Shown piece by piece: positions 5,421 to 11,396 of a stretch of 12,465 nucleotides of DNA. The translations under genes were made by a program, and so were the position numbers. The notes beneath the pieces were generated by a model, which worked only from the letters and a program-made list of their open reading frames with translations, was not told the origin of the DNA and did not search any database. The number at the start of each line of letters is the position of its first letter. Within the stretch, counting starts at the first letter, position 1. The stretch is from Thermoleophilia bacterium (lineage in GTDB: Bacteria > Actinomycetota > Thermoleophilia > Miltoncostaeales > Miltoncostaeaceae): the NCBI GenBank assembly GCA_029861485.1, contig JAOTZF010000017.1:1-12465 (forward strand). The letters are read 5' to 3'.

Positions 5421-6355
5421 ATCGCCATCTGATCTCGATCGCGGAGCTCGATCGCCCCGAGGTCGCGCGGATTCTGCGCGAGTCGCATCGCTTCAGCGAG
5501 GTCATGGACCGGGATCTCAAGAAGGTTCCGACCCTCCGGGGGCGCAGCATCGTCAACCTCTTCTTCGAGGCCTCCACTCGAACGTCGACATCGTTCGAGC
5601 TCGCGGGCAAGCGCCTTTCCGCCGACGTGGTGAACGTCAAGGCCTCCGGCTCGAGCGCCGAGAAGGGGGAGAGCCTCAAGGACACCGTGCTCACACTCGA
5701 CACGTATGCGCCGGACGTGCTGGTGATTCGACATCCGGCCGTCGGCGCGGCTCGGCTTGCCACCCGCTACACGGACGCCGTCGTTATCAATGCGGGCGAC
5801 GGCGCGCATGCGCACCCGACCCAGGCGCTGCTCGACCTCTACACCGTCGAGCGTGAGGTCGGCCCGATCGATGGGCTCCACGTCGCGTTCGTCGGTGATG
5901 TCAGCCACTCGCGCGTGGCGCGCTCCGGTGCGCTCGCGTTTCGGATGATGGGCGCGAGGGTGTCGCTCGTGGGGCCCGCGACTTTGATCCCCCGTGACGC
6001 AGAGTCGGCGCTCGGTGTCACGGTGAGCCATGACATCGGCGACATCGCCGCCGCGGACCTCATCTACGTGCTGCGGATGCAGCTCGAGCGCATGGGCAAG
6101 GGAGGGCACGTTCCCACCCTGCGCGAGTACGCAGCGATGTTCGGGGTGAATCATGCGCGCATCCGAGCGGGTCAACGTGTGATGCACGCAGGCCCCATGA
6201 ACCGAGGCGTCGAGATCTCACCGGCACTCGCTGACGATCCCATCACCCTGGTGGAACGACAAGCCGGCTACGGCATGGTCGTCCGCATGGCGGTGCTTCA
6301 CGACGCCGTGGCGCGCTCGGGTAGCGCTGCCGAGGCCCTGGCGGAGGCGGTCTGA
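5417..6355 (+). CDS. pyrB: Aspartate carbamoyltransferase catalytic subunit
   Basis: A 312-residue ATCase, full length. Carbamoyl phosphate is bound by S53-T-R-T-S-T (53-58); H133-P-T-Q (133-136), the SSAEKGES loop with its catalytic lysine (about 78-85) and HAGPMNRGVEI near the C-terminus complete the active site. It joins carbamoyl phosphate to aspartate, the committed step of pyrimidine synthesis. No pyrI regulatory gene is adjacent, as is usual outside enterobacteria, so control is presumably through PyrR and CarB. Start overlaps the pyrR stop (ATGA) and its own TGA shares one base with the pyrC ATG. Confidence 0.96.
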   Translation: MNRHLISIAELDRPEVARILRESHRFSEVMDRDLKKVPTLRGRSIVNLFFEASTRTSTSFELAGKRLSADVVNVKASGSSAEKGESLKDTVLTLDTYAPDVLVIRHPAVGAARLATRYTDAVVINAGDGAHAHPTQALLDLYTVEREVGPIDGLHVAFVGDVSHSRVARSGALAFRMMGARVSLVGPATLIPRDAESALGVTVSHDIGDIAAADLIYVLRMQLERMGKGGHVPTLREYAAMFGVNHARIRAGQRVMHAGPMNRGVEISPALADDPITLVERQAGYGMVVRMAVLHDAVARSGSAAEALAEAV

Positions 6356-7653
6356 TGGGCATTCGACTGATCCAGCGCGACGGCGAGGCCGCGAACCTCG
6401 CGATCCGCGGCGCCCACGTGATTGACCCCGAGGCCGGAATCGACGAGACGCGGGATGTGGTCGTCCGCGAGGGTCGTATCGGGGGCAGCGAGGAGGGGCT
6501 CGAGGAGATCGACGGCTCGGGCCTGCTGGTCACGCCGGGCTTCGTGGATCCCCACGTTCACCTACGCACCCCTGGCCGGGAGGACACCGAGGACATCGTG
6601 ACCGGCACGCAGGCTGCGGCCGCGGGCGGCTTCGTGACGATCCTCGCGATGCCCAACACCACGCCGTCCACCGACTCACCGGCGGTACTCGGCGCGCTCA
6701 TCGACAAGGCCGAGCACGACGCGCAGATCCCCCTCGGTTTCCTGCCGGCGATCACGGTGGGCCAAGACGGCCAGGAGCTCACCGAGCAGGGCGAGCTCAC
6801 CGCACTCGGTGCGGCCGGGTTCAGCGACGACGGCTGGCCCGTGGCCAACGCCGCGGTCATGCGGCGGGCGCTTCAGTACCAGAAGATGACCGGGCTCCCG
6901 CTGGTGCTGCATGAGGAGGATCCGGACCTGAGCGGCACTGGCTGCGTCCACGAGGGGGCCGTCGCGACGCGACTCGGCCTCCCCGGTATCCCCTCGATCT
7001 CCGAGAGCGTCGCCGTTGCCCGCGACGCACTGCTCGCGGAGTACGAAGGCGGGCGAATCCACATCTGCCACGTGTCGGCGTGCGAGACGGTCGCGGAGGT
7101 CCGCCGAGCCAAGGAGCGTGGCATCGCGATCAGCGCCGAGGTCACGCCCCACCATCTGCTGTTGACCGACGCGGAGCTCGAGGGCCTCGATCCCGCTCGT
7201 CACAAGATGAACCCGCCACTGCGCTCGGAGACGGACCGGCAGGCCCTGGTGGCCGCTCTGATCGACGGGACGGTCGACTGCATCGCCACCGACCATGCCC
7301 CTCATGCGGTGAACGAGAAGGAGGAGCCCTTCGAGACTGCGCCGTTCGGTGTGACGGGTCTGGAGACGGCGTTCGCGGCCTGCTACACCGGCCTGGTCGA
7401 GAGCGGCGAGCTCACACTGGACCTTCTCGTCCGGCGCCTGAGCACCGACCCGGCCAGGATCTTCGAGCTGCCGGTGCCGACCCTGAGCGACGGCAGCGCG
7501 GCCAACTTGGCCCTCATCGACACCACGAGCGACTGGGTGGTCGCGGCGAGCGACTTCCAGAGCAAGTCGACGAACTCCGCGTTCACGGGCGAGACCCTGA
7601 GGGGCCGGGTACGGCTGACCGTGGCGGGTGGGCGCCTGGCGTGGCGCGCGTGA
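6355..7653 (+). CDS. pyrC: Dihydroorotase (type I)
   Basis: A 432-residue amidohydrolase, normal for class I bacterial dihydroorotases. Metal and catalytic residues are H67-V-H69-L-R71, D158-D159 (FSDDG), H186 (LHEED), H239 (CHVSA) and D313 (ATDHAPH). It cyclises N-carbamoyl-aspartate to dihydroorotate in the cytoplasm. The usual HCED around the third histidine reads HEED here, a minor variation. The ATG overlaps the pyrB stop by one base, and the TGA stop overlaps the carA GTG by four bases (GTGA), so expression is tightly coupled. Confidence 0.96.
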   Translation: MGIRLIQRDGEAANLAIRGAHVIDPEAGIDETRDVVVREGRIGGSEEGLEEIDGSGLLVTPGFVDPHVHLRTPGREDTEDIVTGTQAAAAGGFVTILAMPNTTPSTDSPAVLGALIDKAEHDAQIPLGFLPAITVGQDGQELTEQGELTALGAAGFSDDGWPVANAAVMRRALQYQKMTGLPLVLHEEDPDLSGTGCVHEGAVATRLGLPGIPSISESVAVARDALLAEYEGGRIHICHVSACETVAEVRRAKERGIAISAEVTPHHLLLTDAELEGLDPARHKMNPPLRSETDRQALVAALIDGTVDCIATDHAPHAVNEKEEPFETAPFGVTGLETAFAACYTGLVESGELTLDLLVRRLSTDPARIFELPVPTLSDGSAANLALIDTTSDWVVAASDFQSKSTNSAFTGETLRGRVRLTVAGGRLAWRA

Positions 7654-8702
7654 GGGCGCTGGTCGCCCTCGAGGACGGCCTCGTGCTCGAGGCCCGCAGC
7701 GTCGGAGCTCCCGGCACCCGGCTCGGGGAGATGGCCTTCACCACCTCGATGACCGGCTACCAGGAGGCGGTCACCGACCCCTCCTATCTCGGCCAGCTAC
7801 TCGTCTTTGCCGCGCCGATGATCGGAAACGGCGCCGGCCCGGAACAGGATGAGAGCGACCGGGCCTGGCCGGGCGCGGTCGTCATGCGGGCGAGCGACAA
7901 CGGCATCGGCACCGGGGGCGACATCGGCTGGAGCGACTGGCTTGCCGACAAGGACGTGGTTGCGGTCGACGGTGCGGACACCCGACTACTCGTGCGCCGC
8001 CTGCGGGATGGCGGTGCAATGCGTGGTGGAGTCACCACCGAGCTCTCTGCGTGCGACCTGCTCGAGGCGGTCCGCGCCCATCCCAAACTCGACGGGCGCG
8101 ACCTCGCCAGGGAGGCCTCCGGGGCCCGCCGGTCCCTCGGCGACAGCGGCCCCGTCGTGGCGGCGATCGACTGCGGCATGAAGCTGAGCATTGCCTCAGG
8201 GCTCGTGGCGGCAGGCTGCCGACTCGAGGTGTTTCCGGCAGGCGTGAGCGCCGTAGAGATCGCCGCCATCGATCCGGCCGGGGTCTTCATCAGCAACGAG
8301 CCCGGCGACCCCGCCGCCGTCACGACGGTGATCGGCACCCTCAGGGACGTGATGGGCCGTATGCCGATGTTCGGCATTTGCTTGGGCCACCAGCTGATCG
8401 CCCAGGCGCTTGGCATGTCGACGCGCAGGTTGCCTTTCGGCCACCGCGGCGCGAACCATCCGGTGCGTCGCGCCCACGACGCCAGGGTGGAGATCACCGT
8501 CCAGAACCACGGGTACGCGGTTGACGCCGACCCACTCCCGGAGGGCGTGGAGATCACACGACGGAGCCTCTTCGACGGCTCCGTCGAGGGTCTCGCGGCC
8601 CCGGATCTGCGCGTTCGATCGGTTCAGTACCACCCCGAGGCGCGCCCCGGACCGCGCGACGCGACCTACCTCTTCGAGGGCTTCGTGCGGGAGATCTGCT
8701 GA
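7650..8702 (+). CDS. carA: Carbamoyl-phosphate synthase small subunit (glutaminase), divergent
   Basis: A 350-residue CarA that releases ammonia from glutamine for CarB. The class I glutaminase triad is complete: C244 (GICLGHQ), H328 and E330 (QYHPEA). FGHRGANHP and QNHGYAVD are normal. The N-terminal domain is unusual: the family PLIGNYGxN reads PMIGNGAGP, the NWR/S segment is missing or replaced by a Gly/Ser stretch, GIDTR reads GADTR, and the later SNGPGDP reads SNEPGDP. The GTG at 7650 overlapping the pyrC stop is chosen; the frame stays open far upstream but that part is a shadow of pyrC. Its stop shares one base with the carB ATG. Confidence 0.92.
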   Translation: MRALVALEDGLVLEARSVGAPGTRLGEMAFTTSMTGYQEAVTDPSYLGQLLVFAAPMIGNGAGPEQDESDRAWPGAVVMRASDNGIGTGGDIGWSDWLADKDVVAVDGADTRLLVRRLRDGGAMRGGVTTELSACDLLEAVRAHPKLDGRDLAREASGARRSLGDSGPVVAAIDCGMKLSIASGLVAAGCRLEVFPAGVSAVEIAAIDPAGVFISNEPGDPAAVTTVIGTLRDVMGRMPMFGICLGHQLIAQALGMSTRRLPFGHRGANHPVRRAHDARVEITVQNHGYAVDADPLPEGVEITRRSLFDGSVEGLAAPDLRVRSVQYHPEARPGPRDATYLFEGFVREIC

Positions 8703-10363
8703 TGCCCCGTCGCGACGACCTCGAATCGATCCTGGTCCTCGGCAGCGGGCCCATCGTGATCGGGCAGGCCGGTGAGTTCGACTACTCGGGCACTCAGGCC
8801 TGCCGCGCGCTCCGCGCCGACGGCTACCGGGTCATCCTCGTTAACTCCAACCCGGCCACGATCATGACCGACCCGGGGGTAGCCGACCGCACCTACGTGG
8901 AGCCGCTTGATCTCCGCTCGCTGGAGGCGATCATCGCCAAGGAGCGCCCCCACGCGCTCTTGCCGACCCTCGGTGGGCAGACCGCGCTCAACCTCGCCGT
9001 GGAACTCGACCGGGCCGGAGTGCTGGAGAGGTTCGGCACCGAGCTCATCGGGGCCACCGCCGAGGCGATTCACCGCGCCGAGGATCGAGACGCCTTTCGG
9101 GAGGCGATGCGCCAGGCGGGACTGGAGGTTCCCCGGAGCGCCGTCGTTACCAGCGTCGAGGAAGGCAGGTCGGCAATCGACGGCCTGGGCCTGCCCGTCA
9201 TCCTCCGTCCGGGCTTCACGCTGGGCGGGTACGGAGGAGGCATCGCACGGTCGAGGGAGGAGCTCGATCAGCGCCTGACCGGCGGCCTCGAGGCGAGCCC
9301 CATCTCGCAGGTGCTGATCGAGGAGTCCGTGCTGGGCTGGGGCGAGTTCGAGCTCGAGGTGATGCGGGACCGCAACGACAACGCCGTCATCGTCTGCTCG
9401 ATCGAGAACATCGACCCGATGGGAATCCACACCGGCGACTCGGTCACCGTGGCTCCGGCGATGACCCTCAGCGACACAGAGCTCCAGGACCTGCGCGACG
9501 CCACCCTGGCCGTGGTCCGCGCGATCGGCGTCGAGACGGGTGGCGCCAATGTCCAGTTCGCACTGAACCGCGATACGGGCCGCCTCCTGGTGATCGAGGC
9601 GAATCCGCGCGCTTCGCGCACGGTGCCTTTCGTGGCCAAGGCGACGGGAGTGCCGCTGGTCTCGCACGCCGTGCGGCTCATGCTCGGCGCCGGCCTCGAC
9701 GAACTGGACCTCCCGGCGCGCGGCGCCGCTCGCCATGTCGCGGTCAAGGAGGCCGTGCTCCCATTCGATCGTTTCCCCGACGCCGACCCCATGCTCGGGC
9801 CTGAGATGCGCGCGACGGGGGAGGCCATGGCGCTTGGTGGCTCGGTCGAGGAGGCCTTCGCCAAGGCACAACGCGGTGCCGGGCAAGAGCTGCCGATGGC
9901 CGGGACGGTCTTCATCTCGGCCCGCGACCGGGACAAGCCACGCGCCGTCGCGGTCGCCGGACGTCTTTCGAGGGCCGGTCTCGGACTGTGCGCGACGGAG
10001 GGGACCGCAGGAGCGATCCGGGCGGCCGGTGTTCGGGTCGAGACCGTCGGGAAGCTCGGCGAAGGGTCGCCCGACGCCGTGGCCTTGGTCGACGCCGGTC
10101 AGATCTCCATGGTGGTGAACATGCCGAGCGGAGGGGGGGCACACACCGACGGCCGGGCGATCCGCAAAGCGGCGGTCCGGGCGCGCATCCCCTGCATAAC
10201 GAGCATCCAGGCCGCCGAGGTCGCCGCGAGCACGATCGCCTCGGGCGTGGTCGGAACCGAGACTCCGATCGCACTGCAGGACATCGGCTCGGGCGTGGAG
10301 TCTCCACGACTCCGAGAAGCCGCCGGGCCACGCACGCTCGGCATGCCCGAGAGGGCACGGTGA
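8702..10363 (+). CDS. carB: Half-size chimeric carbamoyl-phosphate synthase large subunit
   Basis: CarB is normally about 1070 residues: two homologous ATP-grasp synthetase halves, an oligomerisation domain between them, and a C-terminal MGS allosteric domain. This frame has 553. Residues 1-299 follow the first half with no gap against E. coli numbering: R129, R169, E215, H243, Q285, E299, N301 and R303 are all present, with GQAGEFDYSG, NPATIMTD and MGIHTGDS. At 299-305 it switches to the second-half signature (ANPRASRTVPF, then ATGVPL, KEAVLPFDRFP, LGPEMRATGE, AFAKAQ) and ends with an MGS domain (about 400-515; T432, T435, K451, N473). Oligomerisation domain and the second ATP-binding core are absent. 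There is no stop or frameshift. It may work as a homodimer, or be a deletion or assembly product. Confidence 0.85.
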   Translation: MPRRDDLESILVLGSGPIVIGQAGEFDYSGTQACRALRADGYRVILVNSNPATIMTDPGVADRTYVEPLDLRSLEAIIAKERPHALLPTLGGQTALNLAVELDRAGVLERFGTELIGATAEAIHRAEDRDAFREAMRQAGLEVPRSAVVTSVEEGRSAIDGLGLPVILRPGFTLGGYGGGIARSREELDQRLTGGLEASPISQVLIEESVLGWGEFELEVMRDRNDNAVIVCSIENIDPMGIHTGDSVTVAPAMTLSDTELQDLRDATLAVVRAIGVETGGANVQFALNRDTGRLLVIEANPRASRTVPFVAKATGVPLVSHAVRLMLGAGLDELDLPARGAARHVAVKEAVLPFDRFPDADPMLGPEMRATGEAMALGGSVEEAFAKAQRGAGQELPMAGTVFISARDRDKPRAVAVAGRLSRAGLGLCATEGTAGAIRAAGVRVETVGKLGEGSPDAVALVDAGQISMVVNMPSGGGAHTDGRAIRKAAVRARIPCITSIQAAEVAASTIASGVVGTETPIALQDIGSGVESPRLREAAGPRTLGMPERAR

Positions 10364-10385
10364 ATGGGAATCACGAGGTCGACTG

Positions 10386-10414
10386 GATTTCTCCCCGCAT
10401 TAGGGGTGAGAATC
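10386..10414 (+). other. Hairpin in the carB-mihF intergenic region
   Basis: In the 131-base gap, GATTTCTCCCC (10386-10396) pairs with GGGG plus AGAATC (10403-10414) around the loop GCATTA, giving about ten base pairs with one bulged base on the 5' side and two (TG) on the 3' side. No T-run follows, so it is not a classic terminator. It could end pyr transcription with Rho, stabilise the pyr mRNA 3' end or act on mihF. No gene is supported in this gap. Confidence 0.45.
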
Positions 10415-10494
10415 AGGTAGAAATCACGGAGGCCAGCGAAGGCCCCCGGGCGCGACACGCAATGCGCTCGAGGTCGCCTCAGGACGATAGGGCT

Positions 10495-10806
10495 ATGTCA
10501 CAGACTCCGGAACGCTCACTCGATCAACGTATGGAGGCGCTCAGGCGCGCGAACGACATCCGTTCGCGCCGCGCCCAACTCAAGCGTGACTTGAAGGCCG
10601 GCGAGGTTCAGATCACCGACATCATTGAGCAGCCCCCCGACTATGTCTTGACGGCCAAGGTGTTTGACATGCTCATGGCTGTTCCCAAGTACGGGAAGGT
10701 CAAGGCAACGCGATTCCTCAACCACTGCCGGATTTCCCAGGGCAAGACGATCGGCGGGCTCTCGGAGCGCCAGCGCAGCGAGCTGATCGACCTGCTGGAG
10801 AAGTAG
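10495..10806 (+). CDS. mihF: Actinobacterial integration host factor mIHF
   Basis: A 103-residue basic protein matching the actinobacterial mIHF family (about 105 residues in M. tuberculosis). The N-terminal helix is rich in Arg/Lys (MEALRRANDIRSRRAQLKRD), and the DNA-binding part contains PKYGKVKA (64-71) and ends GLSERQRSELIDLLEK, all close to the known family pattern. It binds duplex DNA without strict sequence need and shapes the nucleoid; in phage systems it aids integration. The ATG at 10495 is chosen from the family N-terminus and AGGA ten bases upstream; an in-frame ATG at 10462 is possible. Its usual neighbours pyrF (before) and gmk (after) are half kept: gmk follows, pyrF is missing. 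Confidence 0.93.
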   Translation: MSQTPERSLDQRMEALRRANDIRSRRAQLKRDLKAGEVQITDIIEQPPDYVLTAKVFDMLMAVPKYGKVKATRFLNHCRISQGKTIGGLSERQRSELIDLLEK

Positions 10807-11396
10807 CGCGGCGACCGCGCGTCGTCGTCGTCTCCGGCCCGTCCGGCGCCGGCAAGGGCACCCTCATCTCTCGGCTCTTGGCGAAACTCGAGGGGCTGTC
10901 GACGGCCACTTCCGCGACCACCCGCCTAATGCGCGAGGGCGAGCGCGAGGCAGTCGAATACCACTTCCTCGACCGCGACAGCTTCGAGCGCCGCGTCGAT
11001 GCGGAAGAGTTCCTCGAGCATACGGAGTATGCAGGCAACCTCTACGGAACACTGCGCTCGGAGGTCGAGGGTCGCATCGCGAGCGGGGAGTCGGTCATCC
11101 TCGAGATCGAGCTCCAAGGAGCCCGCTCTGTGCGCAAATCGCTCCCGGACGCCCTGGCGATCTTCATCTCGCCCCCATCTTTCGCGGAACTCGAGCGGCG
11201 CCTGGCGGGTCGCGGAACCGAGGCCGCGAGCGACGTCCTCGCCCGGCTCCGAGTCGCCGAGCGGGAGCTCGCAGCGCGCGAGGAGTTCGAGTACGTCATC
11301 ATCAACGATAACGTCGATCGCGCAAGCGAGGAGTTGATCGAGCTCGTTCTCCGCGAGACGACCGCGCGACTCAGGGAGGAGGCGGCAGATGGCTGA
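10803..11396 (+). CDS. gmk: Guanylate kinase with no standard start codon
   Basis: About 195 residues, normal for GMP kinase, which makes GDP from GMP and ATP. Counting from the GTA at 10803, the P-loop GPSGAGKGT lies at 12-20, followed by TSATTR, YHFLDRDSF, GNLYGT and ILEIELQGARSVR, all family signatures. The frame is closed upstream by a TGA at 10665-10667, and no ATG, GTG or TTG occurs between that stop and a TTG at 10878, which is past the P-loop and cannot be the real start. GTA at 10803 overlaps the mihF TAG, and GGAG (10797-10800) would best serve a start at about 10806-10809, where GCG CGG is found. Other readings are a rare start codon, a sequence error, or expression from mihF by frameshift. 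The end overlaps coaBC by eight bases. Confidence 0.85.
   Translation, partial: VARRPRVVVVSGPSGAGKGTLISRLLAKLEGLSTATSATTRLMREGEREAVEYHFLDRDSFERRVDAEEFLEHTEYAGNLYGTLRSEVEGRIASGESVILEIELQGARSVRKSLPDALAIFISPPSFAELERRLAGRGTEAASDVLARLRVAERELAAREEFEYVIINDNVDRASEELIELVLRETTARLREEAADG

Noticed and set aside
7080..7649. Upstream extension of the carA frame to 7080
   Set aside because: It overlaps the coding end of pyrC in another frame and its translation is low-complexity; CarA homology begins at the GTG at 7650.
8666..10144. A 492-codon open frame on the minus strand across carB
   Set aside because: It mirrors the third-base GC bias of carB, shows no protein family pattern and lies wholly opposite a gene with clear active-site motifs.
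9600..10363. carB split by frameshift or stop into two pieces
   Set aside because: The reading frame is continuous and both sides of the join are in the same frame; nothing resembling the missing half lies in the following gap.
10386..10414. Intrinsic terminator after carB
   Set aside because: The stem is bulged and no T-run follows it, so it is listed only as a hairpin of unknown role.
10364..10420. 18-codon frame directly after carB
   Set aside because: No ribosome site of its own, no recognisable sequence, and it spans the bulged hairpin; chance is enough to explain it.
10878..10880. TTG as the gmk start
   Set aside because: It would remove the P-loop needed for ATP binding, although the P-loop is intact in the same frame upstream.
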